Shown one piece after another: positions 1-8,062 of a DNA stretch of 64,000 nucleotides (its first letter is position 1; each line of letters opens with the position of its first letter). Location: assembly GCA_019636385.1 (NCBI GenBank), contig JAHBXT010000005.1:62001-126000 (forward strand), in the 5' to 3' direction. The position numbers and the translations under genes were made by a program. This DNA is from Pirellulaceae bacterium (lineage in GTDB: Bacteria > Planctomycetota > Planctomycetia > Pirellulales > Pirellulaceae). Below the pieces are notes generated by a model. The model did no database searches and was not told the origin of the DNA. It saw only the letters and a list, made by a program, of their open reading frames with translations.

Positions 1-2
1 CC

Positions 3-254
3 GAACTCATTCCACTGGCCTCGGGGGGGTATCTGGTCGATACGCCTGGAATTCGCCAACTGGAATTGTGGGACGTCGAGCCCGCAGAGGTCGCCGGACT
101 GTTTCGCGACATTCGTCCTTACGTTAACCATTGCCGCTTTCCAGACTGTCAGCACCTGCATGAGGTTGGCTGCGCCGTCCTAGAAGCCGTGGCCGACGGT
201 CGCATCGACCCGCGGCGCTACGATAGTTACGTTCACTTGGTACAGCAGGATTAG
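3..254 (+). CDS. rsgA: RsgA ribosome small-subunit GTPase, C-terminal fragment
   Basis: Only the 3' end of this gene is inside the window; the reading frame is open from base 3 and its start lies upstream. The translated piece begins just before the GTPase G3 motif DTPG and continues into the zinc-binding C-terminal domain, with the Cys-x4-Cys-x-His-x5-Cys pattern ([14 protein letters not shown]) followed by the family ending ERY/RRYDSY. RsgA (YjeQ) is a circularly permuted GTPase that assists late maturation of the 30S subunit. The match to the family C-terminus is direct; the N-terminal OB-fold and the remaining G motifs cannot be checked here. It ends about 95 bases before the potassium channel gene and is probably not cotranscribed with it by necessity. 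Confidence 0.9.
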   Translation, partial: ELIPLASGGYLVDTPGIRQLELWDVEPAEVAGLFRDIRPYVNHCRFPDCQHLHEVGCAVLEAVADGRIDPRRYDSYVHLVQQD

Positions 255-350
255 CTGAAACCTGACGAGCTGGTCGACGTGGCACTAGACTCCCACAAGC
301 CGCACGGCAGTGCTATATTCTGCCTACCTGCTAATTGAAGATACCATGGC

Positions 351-2036
351 ATGAAGTCACTTGTCGTCTCGCTAAGCTTCATTCTCCAGCCCTCCAAAAG
401 ACGCAACTTACTGGCATTAGGTAAGCTGCTGTTGGTGTTTGTGACCATGGTGGTGGTGTTCTCTACCATCTTCCAGATTCTTATGCAGCGCGAAGGGCAA
501 TCGCACTCCATCGCCTCGACCATCTATTGGGTTCTGGTGACTATGTCTACCTTGGGATTTGGGGACATTACCTTCCGCTCCGACGCTGGCAGACTGTTTT
601 CAGTCGCAGTGCTGTTGTCCGGATCGGTGTTCATGCTCGTGCTGCTGCCGTTCATGTTCATTCAGTTTTTTTACGTGCCGTGGATGGAGGCCCAAGCCGC
701 CGCGCGCGCGCCGACAGAGTTGCCCGCCGATACTCGCCGTCATGTCATTCTGACATCTTTGGGGATTGTTGAACGAGCCCTGGTGCGATTGTTCAAACGG
801 GCTCAAATACCCTATGTGATTCTGGTCGGCGAACTCTCTGAGGCGCTGCGACTGCACGACGAAGGTTTTTCTGTCATGTTGGGGGCGGTGGATGATCGCA
901 GTAGCTACGAACGCGCTCGGGCCAACGCGGCAGCCATGGTTGTTGCCGCTCAGCGAGATACAACCAACACCAACGTGGCGTTTACTGTTCGCGAGTTTTC
1001 GCCGACGGTCAGTATCGTGGCTACCGCATCGTCACCAGCCTCAGTCGACATTTTGGAGCTGGCCGGCTGCAATCAAGTTCTGCAACTTGGCGAAATGTTG
1101 GGTCAGGCTTTGGCTCGACGTGTACTGGGACGCGATGCACGCACACATGTGGTGGGTGCGTTTGGTGAGCTGCTGATCGCAGAGGCATCGGCGGCTGGCA
1201 CCCCGCTGGTGGGTAGGACGCTACGCGATATTAAACTCTACGAACACACGCGCACCAACGTCGTGGGTATTTGGGATCGCGGAAGATTTACTTTGGCCGG
1301 GCCTGAGACGCGCGTGGAACCGTGGTCGGTATTGCTACTGTCTGGAACGCGCGCTGACTTGGATGAATACGACGCGCTGTTTTGTGTTTACGGCAAAGAA
1401 GAGTCGAGCGTAATCATCATCGGCGGAGGTCGAGTTGGCCGGGCGGCGGGTCGCGAGCTGCTCAATAAGGACATCGAGTATCATATCATCGATCACAATC
1501 CGCAGCGCATCCGCAACCCACAACACTATGTGCTGGGCGACGCTGCTGAGTTGGAAGTACTGGAGCGTGCAGGAATTCGCGATTGCTCGACAGTCATCAT
1601 CACCAGCCACGATGATGACGTGAACGTCTACCTGTCGATCTACTGTCGCAAACTCCGGCCTGATGCACAAATTCTGGTGCGCGCTAATCAGGATCGCAAT
1701 GTTTCCACGTTGCATCGCGCCGGAGCCGACTTCGTGATGTCGTACGCCTCGATGGGCAGCAGTAATATCTACAATCTGCTCAGGCGCGGCAATCTGCTGC
1801 TGTTGACCGATGGCCTGGATGCCTTCAAAGTTCCAGTACCAAGTTGGCTGGTTGGTAAATCGCTGGCCGAATCGCAATTCCGACAAGTGACCGGATGCAA
1901 CGTCGTAGGCATCGAAGAAAACGGGCTGTGCCAAGCCAATCCCAACCCGCATATGCGCCTGACCGCCGGCCTTAATCTAATCGTTGTCGGTGATGCTGAG
2001 GCCGAAGATCGTTTCTTTGCCAAGCACGCCGACTGA
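351..2036 (+). CDS. Potassium channel with two RCK (TrkA-N/TrkA-C) units
   Basis: This is a 561-residue protein with two transmembrane helices (about residues 22-45 and 83-107) around a pore loop, followed by a large cytoplasmic part. The selectivity filter reads TLGFGD (67-72) instead of the textbook TVGYGD, a substitution known in bacterial channels. The first Rossmann-like RCK unit (from about 130) lacks a clear glycine-rich nucleotide motif, whereas the second (from about 350) has GGGRVGRAAG. Each is followed by a TrkA-C-like segment. RCK domains gate such channels by binding nucleotides or ions, so one regulatory and one structural RCK per chain is a fair inference. A second in-line ATG lies five bases upstream in another frame, so 351 is the start. 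The MMPL exporter follows 37 bases later in the same direction. Confidence 0.88.
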   Translation: MKSLVVSLSFILQPSKRRNLLALGKLLLVFVTMVVVFSTIFQILMQREGQSHSIASTIYWVLVTMSTLGFGDITFRSDAGRLFSVAVLLSGSVFMLVLLPFMFIQFFYVPWMEAQAAARAPTELPADTRRHVILTSLGIVERALVRLFKRAQIPYVILVGELSEALRLHDEGFSVMLGAVDDRSSYERARANAAAMVVAAQRDTTNTNVAFTVREFSPTVSIVATASSPASVDILELAGCNQVLQLGEMLGQALARRVLGRDARTHVVGAFGELLIAEASAAGTPLVGRTLRDIKLYEHTRTNVVGIWDRGRFTLAGPETRVEPWSVLLLSGTRADLDEYDALFCVYGKEESSVIIIGGGRVGRAAGRELLNKDIEYHIIDHNPQRIRNPQHYVLGDAAELEVLERAGIRDCSTVIITSHDDDVNVYLSIYCRKLRPDAQILVRANQDRNVSTLHRAGADFVMSYASMGSSNIYNLLRRGNLLLLTDGLDAFKVPVPSWLVGKSLAESQFRQVTGCNVVGIEENGLCQANPNPHMRLTAGLNLIVVGDAEAEDRFFAKHAD

Positions 2037-2073
2037 CAGTCGCTGACCGACCTGTGGCTAACACCTTCAAGCC

Positions 2074-4338
2074 ATGCACAATTCCGACAGCCAATCCGCC
2101 ACGCCATCGGTACACTTGCTTCGCAGCGTGGGTAGTTGGGCTATTCTGGTCGCAGCCTTCGCCACTAGTCCGTGGCTCTATCTCGGTACGCTAGGTGCGA
2201 TTCGTAGCAACACCAATGACCCTCGACAATGGCTGCCGCGGGGCTTTCAAGAGGCGGTGACCTACCAGTGGTTGCAGGACCATTTCGGCAACGACGAGAT
2301 GACCGTGGTCAGTTGGCCGGGTTGTGTCTTGGGTGATCCACGGGCTGGGCAATTGGCCGAGGCGTTGCTGCGAGAATCTGAGCCATCCTACTTCGAGCGG
2401 GCTACTACGGGCGATCAACTGCTCCAAAAGCTGCGTGCCCCGCCGCTGGACCTTTCTCGTAATGAAGCTATCCGCCGGCTCTCAGGAGTGATGGTAGGAC
2501 CGGATGGTAAGACAACTTGTCTGGTGCTGACGGTTTCCGAACGCGGCAAGCAAAATCGGGCAGCGGCCGTGGCGCAGATACTCGAAACCGCCCAACAGCA
2601 AGTCGGAATTCCCCCAGATCAGTTGCGCCTGGGCGGTGCCACCGTCGATGGCGCGACCATCGACATCGAAAGTCGGCGTATGCTCGTCGAGTTGTCCTGT
2701 GTATCGGGTGCCATTGCGCTGCTGATCACATGGAGTCAGCTGCGCAGCGTCAGAATGGCGGTGCTGATTCTCATCAATAACGCCTTCTGCACAACCGGGT
2801 CACTGGCGTTTTTGTATTACACGGGTGGCCACATGAATCTGACCATGACCATGCTGCCCGCCCTGGTCAGCGTGCTCAGCATGTCCGGTGCAATTCACAT
2901 TATCAACTATTACCGGGCTGCGCTGCTGACCACCTCCGACCAGTCGGCTCCCTGGCGCGCGGTCCGAGATGGTTGGCAGCCCTGCACCCTCTCGTCGCTT
3001 ACGACGGCAATTGGACTCTCGTCGTTGGCCGTCAGCAACATCGTGCCCGTCAAAATGTTTGGCATCTACTCGGCGGCTGGTGTACTGCTAACGCTGCTCG
3101 GTGTTCTGGTCTTGATACCCGCTGGCTTGACTGTGTGGCCTCCGTCGGCCAGTAGGCGCAATCGCCACCGAGAACGTGCGGGTGATTCCTGGCTGGTCAA
3201 CACCTGGGCAGAGTGGGTCTGGAATAAACCGGCCTGGATCATCATGACGTTCATCGTCGGATTGGGTTTGACCGCCTATGGGCTGACTCGTTTGCATTCG
3301 ACGGTCAGCCTGTACTATCGGTTTGGAGCGGCCAGTCGCATCCTGCAAGACTATGGTTGGCTGGAGCAGAATGTGGGACCACTGTCGCCGCTCGAGTTAG
3401 TCATTCATTTCAATGATGTCTCGGAGGATAGCCTGTGGTCACAGCTGGATCATGTGCGGAGTATCGAACAGGTGGTGCGCCGGCACGGCCGCGTAGGTGC
3501 GACGCTATCGGCGAGCAGTTTTGCCCCTCCGCAATCCCGCTCTACTGGCATGCAGCGAGTTATTCGCCAGGCGGTACTGCGACGCAGCGCTGGCGAACTG
3601 GAGCAACGGATGCAGGCGGCAGGGTTGGTTGCCCATTCTGCAGACTCCCAGCGACTGTGGCGAATCAGCGTGCGCACCTCGGCGCTCAGTTACACCTCCA
3701 GCGATCGGTTGACTGAAGAATTGAAGGTCGAACTGGACCCAATCATCGAAAATGTGCCCGGTGCCACGATCACCTATACCGGGGTACTGCCGCTGATGTA
3801 CCGCGCTCAGCGATCGCTGCTCAGTGATTTGACGACTAGCTTTATGATGGCCTTCGCCCTGATCAGCCTGGTGATGATGTTTTATTTGCGAAGCATTGCG
3901 GCCGGACTGGTCGCCATGCTGCCCAACATCATTCCGGTCGTCATGGTCTTCGGATTTATGGGCTGGCTGGATATCTGGATTGAAATTGGCACGATCATGA
4001 CGGCCAGCGTCGCCATGGGAATAGCCGTTGATGATACGCTGCACCTGTTGACTTGGTACCGTCGAGTAGCTGTCAGTACCACGGCTCGCGAAGCGGTTAG
4101 GCGAGCGCTGGCACATTGCGCCAAGGCGATGGTATTGACCACATTGACCTGCTCCTGCGCGATGCTGGTCTTTTCGTACAGCTCGTTCATGCCGATACGA
4201 AGATTTGCCTGGCTGATGGCGGCTCAATTGTTCGTTGGACTGGTCGGCGACCTGGTGCTCCTCCCGGCGCTGCTGTCCACACGACTTGGAAAACTGTTCC
4301 AAAGCCGATCGACGGCGCGCGAACCGGACGAACCATAG
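2074..4338 (+). CDS. MMPL/RND-superfamily exporter
   Basis: The 754-residue product has the layout of the MMPL branch of the RND superfamily: an N-terminal helix, an extracytoplasmic loop of about 170 residues, a block of five helices, a second loop, and a second block of five helices. The sterol-sensing-like helix motif appears twice, as SVLSMSGAIHIINYYR in the first half and ASVAMGIAVDDTLHLLTWYRR in the second, where the Asp-Asp pair is the expected proton-relay site. Planctomycetes carry many such putative lipid or hydrophobic-compound exporters, and the substrate cannot be read from sequence. It follows the potassium channel closely and may share its transcript. Confidence 0.85.
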   Translation: MHNSDSQSATPSVHLLRSVGSWAILVAAFATSPWLYLGTLGAIRSNTNDPRQWLPRGFQEAVTYQWLQDHFGNDEMTVVSWPGCVLGDPRAGQLAEALLRESEPSYFERATTGDQLLQKLRAPPLDLSRNEAIRRLSGVMVGPDGKTTCLVLTVSERGKQNRAAAVAQILETAQQQVGIPPDQLRLGGATVDGATIDIESRRMLVELSCVSGAIALLITWSQLRSVRMAVLILINNAFCTTGSLAFLYYTGGHMNLTMTMLPALVSVLSMSGAIHIINYYRAALLTTSDQSAPWRAVRDGWQPCTLSSLTTAIGLSSLAVSNIVPVKMFGIYSAAGVLLTLLGVLVLIPAGLTVWPPSASRRNRHRERAGDSWLVNTWAEWVWNKPAWIIMTFIVGLGLTAYGLTRLHSTVSLYYRFGAASRILQDYGWLEQNVGPLSPLELVIHFNDVSEDSLWSQLDHVRSIEQVVRRHGRVGATLSASSFAPPQSRSTGMQRVIRQAVLRRSAGELEQRMQAAGLVAHSADSQRLWRISVRTSALSYTSSDRLTEELKVELDPIIENVPGATITYTGVLPLMYRAQRSLLSDLTTSFMMAFALISLVMMFYLRSIAAGLVAMLPNIIPVVMVFGFMGWLDIWIEIGTIMTASVAMGIAVDDTLHLLTWYRRVAVSTTAREAVRRALAHCAKAMVLTTLTCSCAMLVFSYSSFMPIRRFAWLMAAQLFVGLVGDLVLLPALLSTRLGKLFQSRSTAREPDEP

Positions 4339-4397
4339 TCCCCTACTGCGGAGGGATCGAGTTCTTGCTACTAGCCTATGCACCGACACCGCACGAC

Positions 4398-4655
4398 TTA
4401 GGACTGTGGCGGAGGGTTCATTTCTTTGAGTGAGCGCCCGAGACGCTTGCGACCGGTGGACGGTTGTCCGGGGGTGGCGAGAAGTGGTTCGGAACTGCGC
4501 GTGGCGGCACGGGGTGCCAAGATGCCGGCGACGCTGGGGTGAATTTCATCGGTCGAGGCCGGCGTACCAAGTTGCTCGACGGCGTCGCTGACGCCCAACA
4601 ACACGGACTGACGAACTCCATCGCGCAACCAAGTGAAAAAATTGACGCCGTTCAT
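4398..4655 (-). CDS. Small protein of unknown function (85 aa)
   Basis: An 85-residue frame starts at ATG 4655 with an AGGGAG Shine-Dalgarno eight bases upstream. The N-terminal 30 residues (beginning MNGVNFFTWLRDGVRQSVLL) look like an amphipathic or membrane-associated helix followed by GVSDAVEQLGTP; the remainder is Pro/Ser/Arg-rich and probably disordered. I do not recognise a named family, although short proteins beginning with this kind of FFxWLRxGVRxSVLxGVxDAVE segment seem to occur in planctomycetes. It is last in a minus-strand series behind a 3-helix protein and the RIC protein. A longer plus-strand frame overlaps it (4464-5081), but that frame is Arg/Ser-rich and has no such support. 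Confidence 0.5.
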   Translation of the reverse strand: MNGVNFFTWLRDGVRQSVLLGVSDAVEQLGTPASTDEIHPSVAGILAPRAATRSSEPLLATPGQPSTGRKRLGRSLKEMNPPPQS

Positions 4656-4737
4656 TGTTTGGTCTCCCTGAGCAGGAACATGGTTGTTCTAAGTGGTGGT
4701 TCGTTCGTGGAACGAATGGCGACGTTTGGCCCTGAGC

Positions 4738-5043
4738 CTAGAAGTGGATGTCCTGGGGATGGACAGCCACTATCGAGTGGCCACTTTCGGATGGGCGCCA
4801 CAAGACGCCGCCAACAATCAGCACGCCAAGACTGGCGGCATGGATTAGCCATAATTTGTCGTGAACCATCGTGGTACGCATGGTTAAGACGGCTACCATC
4901 AGCAGTACTACGAAATAGAATCCGCTTGCCGAAAAGCCGATTTCGGTTTTGGGTTGTACGTACAGTGTCAGCATGGCCCACGCCGTCAGGGCAGGGGCCA
5001 GAAATGCGGAATGGCTTCCGATCAAATCAATCACAAACTCCAC
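4738..5043 (-). CDS. Small three-helix membrane protein, unknown
   Basis: The 101-residue product begins with GTG at 5043, preceded by AAAGGA at good spacing. It shows three hydrophobic stretches, about residues 12-28, 41-57 and 66-80, separated by short polar loops containing several charged residues (KTE, MVHDK), and a polar tail with two histidines. No family is recognised. It sits 148 bases downstream of the RIC gene on the same strand, so it may belong to the same Rrf2-controlled unit. That is inference from position; there is no motif that shows a redox or NO-related role. Confidence 0.6.
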   Translation of the reverse strand: MEFVIDLIGSHSAFLAPALTAWAMLTLYVQPKTEIGFSASGFYFVVLLMVAVLTMRTTMVHDKLWLIHAASLGVLIVGGVLWRPSESGHSIVAVHPQDIHF

Positions 5044-5191
5044 GATCGAATCCTTTCGCTAAGTCGGCACACAGGCCATAACCCGCATGCATCCTGCATG
5101 AGCCAGTTGACCTCGCCGGTGGACACTAAGTTCATAGCATCCTGGTGATCGAAAAGTCATTAGCGAATCGAGCTACCTCCCCCCGAAACGC

Positions 5192-5974
5192 TCAAATTGT
5201 CGAGCAGCGGGCTGCTTGTTTTGCCATCATTGCAGTTTCCAGCTCAATGGCTTTAGGGAACATAACATTGTTTTCCTTGTGTACGTGCTGGTGCATGTCA
5301 CGCTCCAGCACGGCCAGACCATCCAGCATGGCGCGGTAGGTGTTGCAGGCCCAGTCCGGAGGCTGGAATCCGTCGGTCAGCTCACGCATGCTCTGCAACG
5401 CGCTGCCGGCCTTGTCGTGTTCATGCTCCATCTGACCAATGGGGTCGGCAACGCTGCCGCAGTGGAACGGTGGCGCGGATAGCGCTGCGGCTGACTGTAG
5501 TTGCTGTTCCAGCTTGCGGACCATCGGAAACAGAATCATTTCCTCTTTCATCATGTGCGGCAACAGTTCGTCGCGCAACGCTTCGAAGGCGCGGCGCAGG
5601 TCGGGCAGCCTCGGATCTCGATCACCGTGAACGCGAGCCACTTTCTCGGTCATGCGATCCAGTCGCGGCAGCTCAGTCTTCAAATAAGCATGATGCGTCT
5701 GTTCTATGTGCTGGGCCAATGCAGATAGCGTCATGGCATCTGCATCGACGGGCTGATCGTCCGCGTCGCCCGCTTGTCGGTCGGACTGAGCATCACATTC
5801 AGCCAGACGCTTCCATACCTCGGCCGTGTCAACTCCCTTGCGCTGGCAGGCTTCCGCTAGCGATAACTTGCCGCCGCAGCAGTAGTCGATCTTTAGCGCC
5901 TCAAATACGCGTGATCTGGCCGGTCGTTGTCGCACCAATTGTCCGACGGTCAATTCTGTAGACATGGCTGTCAT
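5192..5974 (-). CDS. RIC family di-iron protein for Fe-S cluster repair (ScdA/YtfE-like)
   Basis: RIC proteins repair iron-sulfur clusters damaged by nitric oxide or oxidants. The product (260 aa) has the ScdA_N domain with the hallmark adjacent cysteines in DYCCGG (C32-C33). A hemerythrin-like four-helix domain follows, with histidines and glutamates arranged as expected for a di-iron site: THHAYLKTELPRL, LLPHMMKEEMILFP, MEHEHDKAG and HQHVHKENNVMFP. The frame is open to 6010, but ATG 5974 is chosen because it has a GGGGGAG ribosome site nine bases upstream; 5965 is another candidate. It is divergent from an Rrf2 regulator whose promoter region contains an inverted repeat, which fits control by an Fe-S or NO sensor. 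Confidence 0.92.
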   Translation of the reverse strand: MTAMSTELTVGQLVRQRPARSRVFEALKIDYCCGGKLSLAEACQRKGVDTAEVWKRLAECDAQSDRQAGDADDQPVDADAMTLSALAQHIEQTHHAYLKTELPRLDRMTEKVARVHGDRDPRLPDLRRAFEALRDELLPHMMKEEMILFPMVRKLEQQLQSAAALSAPPFHCGSVADPIGQMEHEHDKAGSALQSMRELTDGFQPPDWACNTYRAMLDGLAVLERDMHQHVHKENNVMFPKAIELETAMMAKQAARCSTI

Positions 5975-6064
5975 TTTCGTTTCTCCCCCAACGCGACTGG
6001 GCAACTCCACACGGGCTGGTCAGGCCAACCCCGAAACTGCCTGATATCTATCCGGAAACTTCTC

Positions 6065-6106
6065 TAAACAGGTGTTGTGGGCATCAATGCACACTTTACA
6101 TGTTTA
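6065..6106. promoter_or_regulatory. Inverted repeat, probable Rrf2 operator between ric and rrf2
   Basis: TAAACAGGT (6065-6073) and ACATGTTTA (6098-6106) are inverted copies matching at 8 of 9 bases, with centres 33 bases apart, about three helical turns. The right arm overlaps the -35 box of the rrf2 promoter, and the left arm lies on the ric side. This is where an autoregulating Rrf2 dimer pair would bind, but binding is inferred. Confidence 0.5.
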
Positions 6107-6123
6107 TAGGCTTCGGGTATGCT
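6095..6123 (+). promoter_or_regulatory. Sigma70-type promoter of the rrf2 gene
   Basis: A -35 box TTTACA (6095-6100) and a -10 box TATGCT (6118-6123) are separated by exactly 17 bases, 31 bases ahead of the rrf2 start. Five of six and four of six positions agree with the sigma70 consensus. Confidence 0.55.
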
Positions 6124-6153
6124 GGTGTCAACGCCACCGGAGGAGTTGTGACC

Positions 6154-6621
6154 ATGAAACTGTTATCTGAAGCCAGCGAGTCGGGTCTGCGGGCCGTCGT
6201 GTGGATGGCCCGCAGACCTCAGGGGCTGCACAAGGTGAAAGAGATTGCCGAGGGCATTCAAGCCGCTCCGGGATATCTGGTTAAAGTCTTGCAGGATTTG
6301 GCTCGCAGCGGCATTCTGTCGGCGCGGCGCGGTAGCCAGGGGGGGTTCAGCCTGCTGAGAAAGCCCGAGGGGCTGACGGTCCTGGAGGTCATTTCGGCCA
6401 TTGATCCCATCGAGCGCATCAAGAACTGTCCATTGCAACTGGATGCTCACGGCCAGCAACTCTGCCCGCTGCACCGCCGCATCGACGATGCGTTGGCCAG
6501 CGTCGAGCGCAGTTTTCGCTCGTCCACCATCGCCGATTTGCTCACTGTCCCTCAGCCCGCGCCAACGCAGTGTAATGCGCTGTGTCGCCCCCCGGCCCCC
6601 GACGACTCGCAGGACGCGTAG
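6154..6621 (+). CDS. Rrf2 family transcriptional regulator (NsrR/IscR-like)
   Basis: This 155-residue protein has the Rrf2 winged helix-turn-helix: an N-terminal helix (LLSEASESGLRAVVWMA), a recognition segment (AAPGYLVKVLQDLARSGIL) and a wing with GSQGGF. The cluster-binding region has Cys92 and Cys104, which line up with the first and third cluster ligands of IscR/NsrR, plus a nearby His107. The middle ligand is Ala98, and two more cysteines occur near the C-terminus (140, 144). The frame is open from 6100, but ATG 6154 has a strong GGAGGAG site and gives the normal family start. Divergence from ric supports a role in sensing NO, oxidants or Fe-S status. Confidence 0.9.
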   Translation: MKLLSEASESGLRAVVWMARRPQGLHKVKEIAEGIQAAPGYLVKVLQDLARSGILSARRGSQGGFSLLRKPEGLTVLEVISAIDPIERIKNCPLQLDAHGQQLCPLHRRIDDALASVERSFRSSTIADLLTVPQPAPTQCNALCRPPAPDDSQDA

Positions 6622-6835
6622 TGACGGTCATGAAGACGGCGCGTAACGCTGGGCGGCTCTTGGTTGATGCAGCCTCTTTTTAGGTCCTCATTCTTCACCC
6701 TACGCCACCGGCGCTTGGGGCTCTCTTAAGCACAAAGGCAGAACATAGGCTGCGCGCTGTCGATATCGCACCAAAATCATCCACTCACTCAGCGACGCCA
6801 ACTACTGACTAATCCTGCAACTACTGCGGACTGCG

Positions 6836-7732
6836 TTATTCGTCGGCGAAATAGTCCGAATCAATTCGCTTAATTTCGTAGACTTGAGACTTGCCTACGC
6901 CAACATTGAAGTCAATCATCAATTGAGCCAGTTTCAAACCATCGATCAGCACAACCTTTGCATCGATCGTCGCAACATAGTCGCGTGCTTCTTGCGAAAA
7001 ACTGCTGGTTGTCAGGAATACGCCTTTCCTAGCGCGACGTCCATGCAGTGCGCCGACGAATCGTTGAATTTCGGGGCGCCCGACGGTGTTTTCCCATCTC
7101 TTGGCTTGTAGGTAAATGACATCCAAGCCAAGCTGATCTTCGTTTATAATTCCGTCAATTCCCTCGTCTGCTACTAGACTGGTGACAAAACCCGAATCAT
7201 CTCGCGATCCGCCGTAACCCATTTTTAACATTAGATCAAGCACTAAATGTTCAAAAAATGAAGCAGACAGCGACTTCACTATGGTCAGTATTTCGGTTGA
7301 CAGGGAATCGCGAATAGTCTGGTAGGCGGCCTGCAAAATCTCTTCCGGCGTTGAGTCGTCAATTGTTCCGGCATCACCATCGGTCGCCTGCCTGGAACGG
7401 AAGCTACCGAACTCTGAAAACCGTTTGAGAAAATTAATGTCGATACGGTCAGGAGGCGCAGCAAGCACCGAAAGTCCACGATCCGTAATCTTGAAATGCC
7501 CTCGCCGTGTCTTCGACAACAGGCCTGCACGTTCAAGGTAAACTTTTGCCCAGGCCACACGGTTGGTGAACCGTGGCTGCTGGCCACTAGGAAGAAGTTC
7601 GGCTATTTCCTCGTTCGTTAGTGAGAACTGCTCGGCGAGTAGTGCCCGAGTATCAACCATTGAGCGCTCCACGCCATCGGCAGCAAGCTGAAGCAGCGGC
7701 AGAGTTAGCGATTGGAAGTTAGGTATTGCCAT
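6836..7732 (-). CDS. Mrr-type (type IV) restriction endonuclease
   Basis: Mrr enzymes cut modified DNA. From ATG 7732 the protein is 298 aa, close to E. coli Mrr. It begins with the typical Mrr N-terminal winged-helix domain (PNFQSLTLPLLQLAADG...; TNRVAWAKVYLERAGLL), then the nuclease domain with FFEHLVLDLMLKMGYGG, the catalytic Asp in DEGIDGII and the LQAKRW motif, which supplies the Gln-x-Lys of the PD-(D/E)xK fold. All expected catalytic residues are present. A longer frame extends to 7819 but adds residues outside the family. No methylase or partner gene lies next to it; it is isolated between a regulator and an oxidoreductase, and its base composition looks somewhat more AT-rich than its neighbours, which would suit a mobile defence gene. 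Confidence 0.9.
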   Translation of the reverse strand: MAIPNFQSLTLPLLQLAADGVERSMVDTRALLAEQFSLTNEEIAELLPSGQQPRFTNRVAWAKVYLERAGLLSKTRRGHFKITDRGLSVLAAPPDRIDINFLKRFSEFGSFRSRQATDGDAGTIDDSTPEEILQAAYQTIRDSLSTEILTIVKSLSASFFEHLVLDLMLKMGYGGSRDDSGFVTSLVADEGIDGIINEDQLGLDVIYLQAKRWENTVGRPEIQRFVGALHGRRARKGVFLTTSSFSQEARDYVATIDAKVVLIDGLKLAQLMIDFNVGVGKSQVYEIKRIDSDYFADE

Positions 7733-8062
7733 TTTGTGAAGTCGGTTCCAATCGCAGTAAATCAGTTTACTCGGGCCCCGAACCATACCACCCACGATTT
7801 CTGAAACGCGACCGCTCACCGGAACGCTAAAATATCGCTACTTGCCTAGCGGGTGTCAAGCAAACAATAGAGGTGGCTGTGGACAATTCAGCTATGGTTG
7901 ATATGAAACGCTTTCTTGCCCTCAACTGTAACCAGAATCGCATCGAACGAGACCTGTCAGAGTGACCATTGATGGCCCGCGTGCCTTCCCAGATACAGTC
8001 CAATTAGCCATGATGTGACAGCTCGAATTTCGTAGCACGAGCGGATTAGAAATCATCAGTGA
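7733..8062. other. Intergenic region between mrr and the oxidoreductase gene
   Basis: About 330 bases between divergent genes. I see no convincing small gene, RNA or repeat. It must hold the promoters of both neighbours, but no clear -35/-10 pair could be chosen. Confidence 0.5.

Noticed and set aside
1335-1952. Minus-strand frame of 205 codons opposite the potassium channel
   Set aside because: The plus strand holds intact RCK domains; this is a shadow frame with no ribosome site or homology.
3505-4389. Long minus-strand reading frame (294 codons) opposite the MMPL gene
   Set aside because: It is antisense to a well-supported transporter, is rich in His, Arg and Gln with no domain, and arises from the codon bias of the real gene.
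4464-5081. Plus-strand frame of 205 codons across the two small minus-strand genes
   Set aside because: Arg/Ser-rich and without motifs; the minus-strand frames have better ribosome sites and one has clear membrane helices. This is a judgement, not proof.
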